Source: Bacillota bacterium (GTDB lineage: Bacteria > Bacillota > DTU065). Taken from it: a DNA stretch of 5,246 nucleotides. The translations under genes and the position numbers were made by a program. Positions 1-5,233 of this stretch are shown here, one piece after another (position 1 is the first letter of the stretch; each line of letters starts with the position of its first letter). The stretch spans positions 1-5,246 of the forward strand of contig DUTE01000260.1 of assembly GCA_012842235.1 (NCBI GenBank), given 5' to 3'. The notes beneath the pieces were generated by a model. It worked only from the letters and a program-made list of their open reading frames with translations. It searched no databases and was not told where the DNA came from.

Positions 1-366
1 TGAAGAAGCAGCTTCTTGCATAAACTTTCCTCTTAATCTCAATAACCTTGCTCCTTGGGCAGGGGAAAAAACACCACTTGCTGCAAGGGCTGAATATTGA
101 CCAAGACTAAAACCTGCAAGATAATCAGGTATTATCTCTAAGGAACTATATATAGCAAGAGATGTAGCATAGATTGCTGGTTGGGTTATTTCTGTCTGAG
201 CCAAGACCTCTTCAGGACCTTTTTTTATCAGATTTTCTAAGTCTAATTCTGACCCCTGTTGGCACTCTTTGAGTATGTTTTGGGCTTTAGAACTTTCCCG
301 AAAAAAAGCCTCGCCCATACCTACATATTGAGCTCCCTGTCCCGGGAAGACTACTGCAGTCTTCAT
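1..366 (-). CDS. fabD: Malonyl-CoA:ACP transacylase FabD, N-terminal part (runs off left edge)
   Basis: FabD moves the malonyl group from malonyl-CoA to acyl carrier protein, supplying the extender unit for type II fatty acid synthesis in the cytoplasm. Only the first 122 codons are present; the family is usually about 310 residues, so the 3' part lies beyond the window edge and this is not a broken gene. Visible landmarks are the N-terminal PGQGAQ at residues 8-13 (oxyanion-hole Gln), the nucleophile elbow GFSLGQ at 85-90 with Ser87 as the acyl-accepting serine, and Arg112 in LRGKFMQEA, 25 residues after the serine, matching Ser92 and Arg117 of E. coli FabD. The elbow is usually GHSLGE, so His is Phe and Glu is Gln here. 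The ATG start has AGGAGGG 6 bases upstream, and this site overlaps the fabH stop codon. The gap to fabH is 10 bp, so the gene is the fourth in the fapR operon. The missing half holds the catalytic His. Confidence 0.95.
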   Translation of the reverse strand, partial: MKTAVVFPGQGAQYVGMGEAFFRESSKAQNILKECQQGSELDLENLIKKGPEEVLAQTEITQPAIYATSLAIYSSLEIIPDYLAGFSLGQYSALAASGVFSPAQGARLLRLRGKFMQEAASS

Positions 367-376
367 TTTGTCCCTC

Positions 377-1360
377 CTAATACTCAAGCACCATAGAACC
401 CCAGGTAAGCCCGGCACCAAAGCCAACAAGGAGAAGTTTGTGACCTCTTTTTATTTTACCTTCCTCAATACCTTCTACCCAAGCAATAGGGATGGAAGCA
501 GCTGAAGTGTTACCATAACGGTCAAGATTGACAACAACGCTCTCCTTAGCAATACCTAAAGATTCTACTGCAGCATTAATTATTCGTGTGTTAGCTTGAT
601 GTGGTATCATCCAGTCTATATCATCAGGTTGAACTTGCGCATTCAATAGGGCTTTTTGACTTGTTTTAGGTATTACTCTCACTGCAAAACGAAATACCTC
701 TGCCCCATTCATGTAGATATACTGCCGTTGTTGATGAATATTTAAAGCCGAAAGTGGTTCTCTTGAGCCGCCAGCTGGGATCTTTAAAACATCAAAATTA
801 GTCCCGTCAGCACCAATATCCCAACCTAAAATTCCCCCAGCTTTAACCTCGCCAACAACTACAGCCCCTGCGCCATCGCCAAACAAAACACAGGTGCTCC
901 TATCTTGCCAGTTGACAAAACGACTTGTCGTCTCTGTACCAACTACTAAGACTTTTTTAAAGCCAGCCAAGACCAAACCATAAGCCACTGTAAGTGCGTA
1001 AACAAAACCTGAACAGCCTGCACCTAAATCAAATGCAGCTGCATTATGGGCACCTATTTTGCTCTGAATCAGACAAGCCGTTGCAGGCGAGATGTAGTCA
1101 GGACTTAAGGTTGCAGTAACAATTGCCTCTATATCCTCCGGATTTAATTTAGCATCATCTAAAGCCTGTTTTGCCGCTATAGCTCCTAAATCAGAAGAAG
1201 CTTCTGATGCATCAGCTATACGTCTTTGTTTTATTCCTGTCCTTGTCTGTATCCATTCATCAGAGGTATCTACAAGCTCCTCTAAATCATTATTTGTTAA
1301 AATCCTTTTAGGTACATATGCTCCTATACCTAATATTCCTATCTTAGAGGAGTCTTTCAT
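377..1360 (-). CDS. fabH: Beta-ketoacyl-ACP synthase III (KAS III, FabH)
   Basis: FabH performs the first condensation of type II fatty acid synthesis, joining an acyl-CoA primer to malonyl-ACP; its primer choice decides straight or branched chains. The protein is 327 residues, the normal length. The Cys-His-Asn triad is complete: Cys116 in DLGAGCSGF (111-119), His254 in IPHQAN (252-257) and Asn284 in RYGNTSAASIP (281-291). The C-terminal glycine motif GFGAGLTWG (313-321) is also typical, and N-terminal GIGAYVPKRILTN and DEWIQTRTGI are family signatures. The ATG overlaps the plsX stop as ATGA, with AGAGGT 7 bases upstream inside the plsX coding end, so translation is probably coupled. It lies between plsX and fabD in the fapR operon and is presumably controlled by FapR. 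Primer specificity cannot be read reliably from the sequence alone. I see no defect. Confidence 0.97.
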   Translation of the reverse strand: MKDSSKIGILGIGAYVPKRILTNNDLEELVDTSDEWIQTRTGIKQRRIADASEASSDLGAIAAKQALDDAKLNPEDIEAIVTATLSPDYISPATACLIQSKIGAHNAAAFDLGAGCSGFVYALTVAYGLVLAGFKKVLVVGTETTSRFVNWQDRSTCVLFGDGAGAVVVGEVKAGGILGWDIGADGTNFDVLKIPAGGSREPLSALNIHQQRQYIYMNGAEVFRFAVRVIPKTSQKALLNAQVQPDDIDWMIPHQANTRIINAAVESLGIAKESVVVNLDRYGNTSAASIPIAWVEGIEEGKIKRGHKLLLVGFGAGLTWGSMVLEY

Positions 1361-2346
1361 GAATCAGACCTCTTTTCTAAGGCTTCCATAGTTGTTTTTG
1401 TAATCTCATTAACATAGGCCTCGTAGGCTACCCTTATAGCATTGGCTATGGCTTTCTTATCTGAGCTACCATGACTAATAATAGTAGTGTTTTGCAGTCC
1501 TAAAAGAGGAGCACCACCATATTCAGAATAATCCATCATACTTTTTACATGTTTTAGATTGTTTTTTACAAGTAGAGCACCTAATTTGCCTTTAAAATTA
1601 GAAAGCATGGCATCTTTAACTAATGTAAAAAGCCCTTTTGCTAATCCTTCTGTATATTTGAGAATAATATTACCAACAAAACCATCACACACTAAAACAT
1701 CGGCTACACCTGATGTTATGTCACGACCTTCTACATTACCAATAAAATTAAGATCGCTATTTTTCAAGATTTTGTAGGCCTCAATAATTGTTGGCGTCCC
1801 TTTAATCTCCTCTTCGCCAATGTTAATTAGCCCAACCTTAGGATTTTTTACTCTCTGTACTTTTTCCATATATATACTGCCCATAAGAGCATAATCTACA
1901 AGATTGATAGCACTAGCTTCAGGATTTGCCCCACCGTCTAATACAAGACTCATGCCATTAAGTGTAGGCATAGGAAAGGCAATTGCCGGTCTGTCTATGC
2001 CACGTATACGACCATAAGTAAGAAGGCTTGTTGCCATTGCAGCTCCAGTAGAGCCTGCTCCAACTAGGCCTGCTGCCTTTTTCTCCTTAACCAAATTAGC
2101 AGCAACAACGATTGATGCATCTTTTTTCTGTCTCATAGCCCTAACTGGGTGTTCATCAAATCCAATAACCTCTGAAGCATGGACTATCTCCATATCTTCT
2201 TTAGCTGCAGACAATATAGGTCTAATCTCTTTTTCATCACCAACTAAAATACTGTCTATCCCCCAAAGTTTGCGAGCTAGGAGTGCGCCTTCAACAACTG
2301 CTAAAGGGGCATTATCGCCACCCATTGCATCTAAGGCAATCTTCAT
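1357..2346 (-). CDS. plsX: Phosphate acyltransferase PlsX (acyl-ACP:phosphate acyltransferase)
   Basis: PlsX converts acyl-ACP and inorganic phosphate to acyl-phosphate, which PlsY then uses to acylate glycerol-3-phosphate. It is a peripheral membrane enzyme that links fatty acid and phospholipid synthesis. The 329 residues match the usual length of about 330. Family signatures run in order: MKIALDAMGGDNAP at 1-14, VGAGSTGAAMA at 95-105, LVLDGGAN at 134-141, GLINIGEEE at 172-180, NVEGRDI at 204-210, VCDGFVGNIILK at 219-230, and YGGAPLLG at 276-283. The ATG is 2 bp beyond the fapR stop and has GGAGGT 6 bases upstream, overlapping the end of fapR. Its stop overlaps the fabH start by 4 bp. This packing shows one polycistronic unit with fapR, fabH and fabD. 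Adjacency of fapR and plsX is typical of Firmicutes. Confidence 0.97.
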   Translation of the reverse strand: MKIALDAMGGDNAPLAVVEGALLARKLWGIDSILVGDEKEIRPILSAAKEDMEIVHASEVIGFDEHPVRAMRQKKDASIVVAANLVKEKKAAGLVGAGSTGAAMATSLLTYGRIRGIDRPAIAFPMPTLNGMSLVLDGGANPEASAINLVDYALMGSIYMEKVQRVKNPKVGLINIGEEEIKGTPTIIEAYKILKNSDLNFIGNVEGRDITSGVADVLVCDGFVGNIILKYTEGLAKGLFTLVKDAMLSNFKGKLGALLVKNNLKHVKSMMDYSEYGGAPLLGLQNTTIISHGSSDKKAIANAIRVAYEAYVNEITKTTMEALEKRSDS

Positions 2347-2348
2347 GG

Positions 2349-2921
2349 CTATACCTCCATATCCTTAGGATTTAGAGCAAATACAATAAAAACGCCACTA
2401 AAAACTTTATCATCTTCGATGCGGGTTTCCACATCGATAACAAAGCTATTTTTTCGTTTTTCCCTAACTTTTGCTTTAGCTATTAATCTTTCGCCTACTT
2501 TTACAGGACGATGATAATACACATTAGCTGAGCCTGTCAAAACAACCTCACTATCAACAAGAGACACTGCTAATGAATTAGCTTGAGCAAAGATATAGTG
2601 TCCCCTAATAATACCAGTATTGCTAAGAGCCATCTCAGATTGGGCTTCCATCAAACTTATAGCATCATGGCCTAGGTTTAGATCGACAAGTTCACCGATT
2701 ATCTCTCTGCTTTGTAAGGATCTAACTTGAGAATAAGCTTTTTCTGCTAAGTTTTTTGTTCTTTGTCTTACCTCTGGGATACCTAACTCTAGACGATCGA
2801 GCCTAATTGTTTGGATCGATACATTAAATTTTTCCGCAAGAATCTCATCTGTTAGAAAAGGATCCTCTTTTATCTTTTCCAACAGACGAGATTGCCGCTC
2901 CTTTTTAGGTAAGCGCGACAT
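2349..2921 (-). CDS. fapR: Fatty acid and phospholipid biosynthesis repressor FapR
   Basis: FapR is a cytoplasmic repressor of fatty acid and phospholipid genes in Firmicutes; malonyl-CoA binding releases it from DNA. The 190 residues match Bacillus subtilis FapR (188 as I recall). The N-terminal DeoR-like helix-turn-helix includes TDEILAEKFNVSIQTIRLDRLELGIPE (residues 24-50, given here as TDEILAEKF then NVSIQTIRLDRLELGIPE), which is nearly invariant in the family. A linker helix follows, then a hotdog-fold domain from about residue 72, with the ligand-site segment IIRGHYIFAQANSLAV at 104-119. Arg106 and Gly107 fall at the positions known to matter for malonyl-CoA binding in B. subtilis. The ATG has an AGGGGGAGGG purine run 5 bases upstream. 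A strong promoter and a FapR-like operator lie just upstream, suggesting autoregulation. It heads the plsX-fabH-fabD operon. Confidence 0.96.
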   Translation of the reverse strand: MSRLPKKERQSRLLEKIKEDPFLTDEILAEKFNVSIQTIRLDRLELGIPEVRQRTKNLAEKAYSQVRSLQSREIIGELVDLNLGHDAISLMEAQSEMALSNTGIIRGHYIFAQANSLAVSLVDSEVVLTGSANVYYHRPVKVGERLIAKAKVREKRKNSFVIDVETRIEDDKVFSGVFIVFALNPKDMEV

Positions 2922-2946
2922 AATGACCCTCCCCCTTTTAAAAGAT

Positions 2947-2963
2947 ATGTTACCACGTACTAA
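2947..2963 (-). promoter_or_regulatory. FapR operator-like site of fapR
   Basis: On the minus strand this reads TTAGTACGTGGTAACAT. From memory, the FapR box is a 17-bp inverted repeat near TTAGTACCTGATACTAA, and 12 of 17 positions agree, with the promoter-proximal half TTAGTAC perfect. It lies just downstream of the expected transcription start, about +7 to +23, where a bound repressor would block initiation or clearance. A further perfect TACTAA half-site overlaps the -10 box at 2974-2979. Site identity is inferred from pattern and from the gene it controls; binding is not shown. Confidence 0.7.
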
Positions 2964-2975
2964 TACCTACTGTTT

Positions 2976-3004
2976 AGTATAGCTTATATAAGTAGCTCTG
3001 GCAA
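2976..3004 (-). promoter_or_regulatory. Sigma-A-type promoter of the fapR-plsX-fabH-fabD operon
   Basis: On the minus strand, -35 TTGCCA (2999-3004, 5 of 6 to consensus) is separated by exactly 17 bp from -10 TATACT (2976-2981, 5 of 6). The expected start is near 2969, giving a leader of about 48 nt before the fapR ATG. The FapR-like operator sits between the start point and the ribosome binding site. Confidence 0.8.
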
Positions 3005-3147
3005 GTAAAAAAAGCTGCTTTTCCCTTAGCCTTAGTAGTCTTAGTTTGTTTAATATTTACACATAAATGTCTCTCAAACACACTCTGTTTAATGGAGATT
3101 CTTTCTCTAAAACTAGCATTTTCTTTAGCGATTGGCAAACTCTTTAA

Positions 3148-3185
3148 TAAAAAAGCTATTGCACGGTTGATTACCGAGCAATAGC
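3148..3185 (-). terminator. Intrinsic terminator after the 104-aa gene
   Basis: On the minus strand an 8-bp stem (GCTATTGC with GCAATAGC), one A-A-type mismatch (T-T on the minus strand) and a further 4-bp stem (CGGT with ACCG) enclose a 5-nt loop. The hairpin is followed at once by TTTTTTATT. It lies about 83 bp past the stop codon of the 104-aa gene and 140 bp upstream of the fapR promoter, so it separates the two-gene unit from the lipid operon. Confidence 0.88.
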
Positions 3186-3267
3186 CTATGCCCTTAGCCT
3201 CTTATTGCAGTTTTTAACAAATTCTAAAGAAGTGGATACCTTGGGCACAAAAACCAAACTCACAATC

Positions 3268-3582
3268 TTATTCTTCATAATTTGATGAGTCTGCCTCTTT
3301 CTTCAAAGTTTCCTTCATGGTTTGCTCTTCAATTAGTAGTTGATGAATCTCAAACACTTTCTCGATAACTACCCCCATTACTAAAAACAAAAAAGAAATT
3401 AATACACCCTTAGCAAAAACAGTAATAAAAGAGATAAACGTAAATACACTAGAGGTTCTACTTGCAATTAAAAGGCCGTTAAGTAGAGCCATTATTATTA
3501 TAATTACACTAGCGATTTTGAAAATTTTCGATAGATATGGTTCTAGGTCGGCTGATAATTTGTCTAAAAAGTCAAAAAGCAA
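3268..3582 (-). CDS. Small protein with two predicted membrane segments, function unknown
   Basis: I do not recognise this 104-residue protein. A charged N-terminus (LDKLSADLEPYLSK) leads into two hydrophobic stretches at about 20-41 (with ASVIIIIMALLNGLLIA) and 46-73. The C-terminus from about 74 is charged and may form a helix or coiled coil (IEEQTMKETLKKEAD). It is most simply a small hairpin-like inner-membrane protein with both ends in the cytoplasm, which is inference. The start is TTG, supported by AGGAGG 8 bases upstream and by the lack of a nearby upstream alternative. It follows the 129-aa gene after a 135-bp gap in which I find no convincing promoter, and a strong intrinsic terminator follows it. 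It may be a co-transcribed partner of that gene. The codon and base composition is AT-rich like its neighbours, with no sign of decay. Confidence 0.72.
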   Translation of the reverse strand: MLFDFLDKLSADLEPYLSKIFKIASVIIIIMALLNGLLIASRTSSVFTFISFITVFAKGVLISFLFLVMGVVIEKVFEIHQLLIEEQTMKETLKKEADSSNYEE

Positions 3583-3590
3583 TTTATTCC

Positions 3591-3596
3591 CCTCCT
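3591..3596 (-). promoter_or_regulatory. Ribosome binding site that fixes the TTG start of the 104-aa gene
   Basis: The minus strand reads AAAAAGGAGGGG, a near-perfect Shine-Dalgarno sequence, with AGGAGG 8 bases before the TTG at 3582. It supports both the reality of the gene and the non-ATG start. Confidence 0.8.
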
Positions 3597-3717
3597 TTTT
3601 ACCTAGATATCTTCTTAAAAACAGATCAAAGCTAGAACCAATTTTCTATTTCTATTAAATTTACGACTAAGAGTCTTTTGAGAAACTTGAATGTTTGACA
3701 ATTTACACATTAAGGAG

Positions 3718-4107
3718 TTAGAGAGCTGAACTTTTTTGGTATGTTACCTCAATGTCATAAAGTTGGAATATCTTTTTAATTATATGCTCTTTGTCATTGA
3801 TATATTTAATAATTAAGTAATTATTATCTACCCAGCAAACATCGATATCACAGGGTTTTATATCATTAGCAACAAAAACATTGCCTTCATTGCTTATTTT
3901 TTGATTGATAGGTAACAAAGATATGTTAACTTTTGGAGCACGTCCTTTTTGAGAGACTGTATAGACCACTAGTTTATATTTTTCATCTGGACTTAGAGTT
4001 ATCTCGGTTATATCGATTCCTCGCCAGCTAAAGATCATTTGTAAAACTACAAAGAAGGTAATGCCAATCATTATCATTAGCATAATTATGGTTTTTTTGT
4101 TTTCCAT
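3718..4107 (-). CDS. Membrane-anchored hypothetical protein, 129 aa
   Basis: I do not recognise this gene with certainty. Residues 6-27 are a single hydrophobic segment after a short basic N-terminus (MENKK), so the protein is probably a signal-anchored or exported protein with about 100 residues outside the membrane. There is no lipobox Cys and no clear cleavage site. The outer part has ITLSPDEKYKLVVYT at 36-50, VNISLLP at 60-66, GNVFVAND at 75-82, and CWVDNNYLIIKY at 91-102. This layout (SPDxKYK, a short beta region, GNVF, then W-D-N-x-L-x-I-x-Y) recalls small exported hypothetical proteins of the DUF5412-like kind, but that is memory-based and weak. Cys86 and Cys91 could pair outside the cell. 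The ATG has a modest AAGGGG site 9 bases upstream. It follows the rpmF terminator and precedes the 104-aa membrane gene, and no clear promoter is visible. Confidence 0.72.
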   Translation of the reverse strand: MENKKTIIMLMIMIGITFFVVLQMIFSWRGIDITEITLSPDEKYKLVVYTVSQKGRAPKVNISLLPINQKISNEGNVFVANDIKPCDIDVCWVDNNYLIIKYINDKEHIIKKIFQLYDIEVTYQKSSAL

Positions 4108-4205
4108 TTGAAAAAGCCCCTTATAAAATAACTTCTTTAATAAAAATATTAACCTTTTGAAGGAATAAAACCTTTTCTTTGCTGGTTTACCTTTAGAAAG
4201 CTAAG

Positions 4206-4225
4206 ATTGCCTACATGTTGGCAAT
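4206..4225. repeat. 20-bp near-perfect palindrome beside the rpmF terminator
   Basis: The sequence is ATTGCC-TACATGTT-GGCAAT: 9 of 10 base pairs match across the centre, with a single T-T mismatch. It directly abuts the A/T tract of the rpmF terminator and lies about 100 bp upstream of the 129-aa gene. It could be a regulator binding site for that gene, or a second hairpin backing up the terminator. No known consensus is assigned. Confidence 0.6.
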
Positions 4226-4250
4226 AAAAAAACCGAGCATTACGCTCGGT
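4226..4250 (-). terminator. Intrinsic terminator of the yceD-rpmF operon
   Basis: On the minus strand a perfect 7-bp stem (ACCGAGC with GCTCGGT) and a 5-nt loop are followed by seven T residues, counting the last stem base. It begins 11 bp after the rpmF stop. The other side of the stem is also flanked by a T-rich run on the plus strand (GTTTGTTTTTTT), so it could stop transcription in both directions. Confidence 0.93.
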
Positions 4251-4260
4251 GTTTGTTTTT

Positions 4261-4437
4261 TTACTTAGAAGCTTTTGCAGGTTTATTTTTGTATGTGCCA
4301 CATTCTACGCACGCCCGATGGGGTAGTCTTGGGCTACCACAGTTTGAACAGATGTTAAACGAAGGTTTATCTAATTTCCAATTTGTACGTCTTTTTAATT
4401 TTCTCGTAGTCGAAACTCTTCTCTTTGGTACTGCCAT
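4261..4437 (-). CDS. rpmF: 50S ribosomal protein L32
   Basis: L32 is a small protein of the large ribosomal subunit. The gene encodes 58 residues, the normal size. It starts MAVPKRRVSTTRKLKRRTNW, a basic N-terminus with the typical AVPKRR opening, and carries a zinc ribbon with CSNCG (Cys30, Cys33) and CVECG (Cys43, Cys46). All four cysteines are present, so this is the zinc-binding form, not the cysteine-free paralogue that replaces it under zinc shortage in some bacteria. The ATG has AGGAGGTG 8 bases upstream, overlapping the end of yceD, and the gap to yceD is 12 bp. A strong terminator follows at once. In many bacteria plsX and fab genes come directly next; here transcription is designed to end. 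Confidence 0.97.
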   Translation of the reverse strand: MAVPKRRVSTTRKLKRRTNWKLDKPSFNICSNCGSPRLPHRACVECGTYKNKPAKASK

Positions 4438-4449
4438 TGTCTACACCTC

Positions 4450-4986
4450 CTACGAATAGTCTTTCTCTTTTAATAATTGTTTCAAAGCCTGCAACCTTGG
4501 ATCGACAATATCTTCTTCGCAGTTACAATGGCTAAGATTTCGATCTTGTCCGCATATTGGGCAAAGACCCTGACAATCTATTTTACATAACCTCTTGAGA
4601 GGTAAATTTAAAACCAGGTGTTCAACAACAATCTGTTGGATATCAATCTCTTGCCCTAAAAAAGTAGAATAAAGTATTTCGTCATCTGTTAACTCTTCTA
4701 AATTATCTTCGTGATCTGCATGGCGCAGTTGCTCTTCAATATCAAGAAGATAATCTTTTTCAAATTCTTCGAGGCAGCGTGTGCATTTTAACCTAATTCG
4801 TGTCTGTACTTTAAGCTTTAGCAGAAAAAAATCACCAGCATGTGTTAAAATACCATCTATTTGGATTGGTTTGACAATCTCTATATCTTCCTCTGGTAAA
4901 TGCCAAAGCTTCTCAGGTACAGTATAGTTAAAAGACTTACTCTGACCTGAACGAAGATTGGAAACACTAATCTTAAAATCACGCAT
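4450..4986 (-). CDS. yceD: YceD / DUF177 family protein
   Basis: DUF177 proteins are almost always encoded just before rpmF and are linked to large ribosomal subunit rRNA maturation or accumulation in plants and bacteria; the molecular role is not settled. The protein is 178 residues with the ATG start at 4986. It has the CTRC pair at Cys68 and Cys71 (KCTRCLEEF), an acidic middle (about 84-104), then a C-terminal cysteine cluster CKIDCQGLCPICG with Cys134, Cys138, Cys142 and Cys145, plus Cys154 and Cys156, and the family-typical DPRLQALKQLL at 162-172. The cysteines suggest metal binding. A longer reading from a TTG at 5004 is possible, but GAGGTGA stands 7 bases before the ATG and lies inside the extension, so the ATG is preferred. 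It is followed 12 bp later by rpmF in the same operon. Confidence 0.93.
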   Translation of the reverse strand: MRDFKISVSNLRSGQSKSFNYTVPEKLWHLPEEDIEIVKPIQIDGILTHAGDFFLLKLKVQTRIRLKCTRCLEEFEKDYLLDIEEQLRHADHEDNLEELTDDEILYSTFLGQEIDIQQIVVEHLVLNLPLKRLCKIDCQGLCPICGQDRNLSHCNCEEDIVDPRLQALKQLLKEKDYS

Positions 4987-4993
4987 TATCTGG

Positions 4994-5000
4994 TCACCTC
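4994..5000 (-). promoter_or_regulatory. Ribosome binding site that decides the yceD start
   Basis: The minus strand reads GAGGTGA, 7 bases before ATG at 4986. Because it falls within the extra codons of the longer TTG-initiated reading, it argues that the ATG is the true start. Confidence 0.8.
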
Positions 5001-5040
5001 GCAATATGCTACCTTTAGCTCAATAAACGTCTATAATACG

Positions 5041-5064
5041 GGCAGCTAGACAGCTAGGCAGCCA
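5041..5064. repeat. Three tandem 8-bp repeats in the yceD leader
   Basis: On the plus strand the units are GGCAGCTA, GACAGCTA and GGCAGCCA, consensus GRCAGCYA, with no spacing. They lie in the untranslated leader between the proximal promoter and yceD. Their GC content stands out from the AT-rich surroundings. No function is assigned. Confidence 0.6.
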
Positions 5065-5108
5065 CTGAAGTTAAAAGAGAGGTTCCTAAGCCAGACAATC
5101 ACCTCTTT

Positions 5109-5137
5109 ATTATATCCTCGCTAATATGTCCCGTCAA
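5109..5137 (-). promoter_or_regulatory. Proximal promoter P1 of yceD-rpmF
   Basis: On the minus strand, -35 TTGACG (5132-5137, 5 of 6) and -10 TATAAT (5109-5114, perfect) are 17 bp apart. The expected start is near 5102, which gives a leader of about 115 nt. By sequence it is the best promoter in the window, as expected for a ribosomal protein operon. Confidence 0.88.
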
Positions 5138-5169
5138 GTAATACTCCTTGGCAATAATGTTTTGATAAA

Positions 5170-5233
5170 TACCTTAACATTATACACACGGAGTGCAAAG
5201 TCTGCAAGTAAGAACAGACAGGCTGTTAAGGTA
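5170..5233. repeat. Widely spaced 10-bp inverted repeat around distal promoter
   Basis: TACCTTAACA (5170-5179) and TGTTAAGGTA (5224-5233) are exact reverse complements separated by 44 bp. The distal promoter P2 lies between them: one arm overlaps the last base of its -10 and the expected start site, and the other lies upstream of its -35. The placement suits a repressor bound at two sites, but no regulator is identified. Confidence 0.55.
5179..5207 (-). promoter_or_regulatory. Distal promoter P2 of yceD-rpmF
   Basis: On the minus strand, -10 TATAAT (5179-5184) is perfect and lies 17 bp from TTGCAG (5202-5207), which keeps only the TTG of the -35 consensus. It is weaker than P1. Its start near 5172 would give a leader of about 185 nt spanning P1 and the tandem repeats. 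Confidence 0.6.

Larger units (their letters stand above)
2922..3147. other. Intergenic region upstream of fapR
   Basis: From the 104-aa gene's stop at 3268 to the fapR start, about 346 bp hold no gene I can support. The left third carries the fapR ribosome binding site, operator-like repeats and the promoter, listed separately. The right part carries the terminator of the preceding unit and about 80 bp of gene-end spacer. The middle, roughly 3005-3147, is AT-rich and shows nothing I can name. An open frame crosses it on the minus strand and ends inside the fapR promoter, but it has no credible start or ribosome binding site. Confidence 0.6.

Noticed and set aside
1559..1777. Plus-strand open frame of 72 codons inside plsX
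   Set aside because: It lies antisense to a fully conserved plsX, has no ribosome binding site and no recognisable product.
2974..3200. Minus-strand open frame through the fapR upstream region
   Set aside because: It has no ATG or GTG start, no Shine-Dalgarno sequence at its TTG, passes through a terminator and ends inside the fapR -10 region; the translation resembles nothing known to me.
3023..3200. CCCTTAGCCT occurring at 3023-3032 and 3191-3200
   Set aside because: Several 10-bp direct matches are expected by chance in 5 kb, and these sit at no meaningful positions.
3583..3717. Possible promoter for the 104-aa gene (TTGTCA near 3697)
   Set aside because: No acceptable -10 lies 16 to 18 bp downstream of it, so I do not call it.
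4151..4200. Three ACCTTT-like motifs at 18 to 19-bp spacing upstream of the 129-aa gene
   Set aside because: The motif is short, the region is AT-rich, and the copies are imperfect; not enough to call an operator.
4253..4459. Plus-strand open frame of 68 codons
   Set aside because: It is antisense to rpmF and begins in the T-rich flank of the rpmF terminator; rpmF itself is unmistakable.
4987..5004. Six-codon N-terminal extension of yceD from a TTG
   Set aside because: The GAGGTGA ribosome binding site for the internal ATG lies within the extension, and the shorter protein fits the family start.
5032..5037. TATAAT on the plus strand in the yceD leader
   Set aside because: No -35-like hexamer at proper spacing and no gene on that strand.
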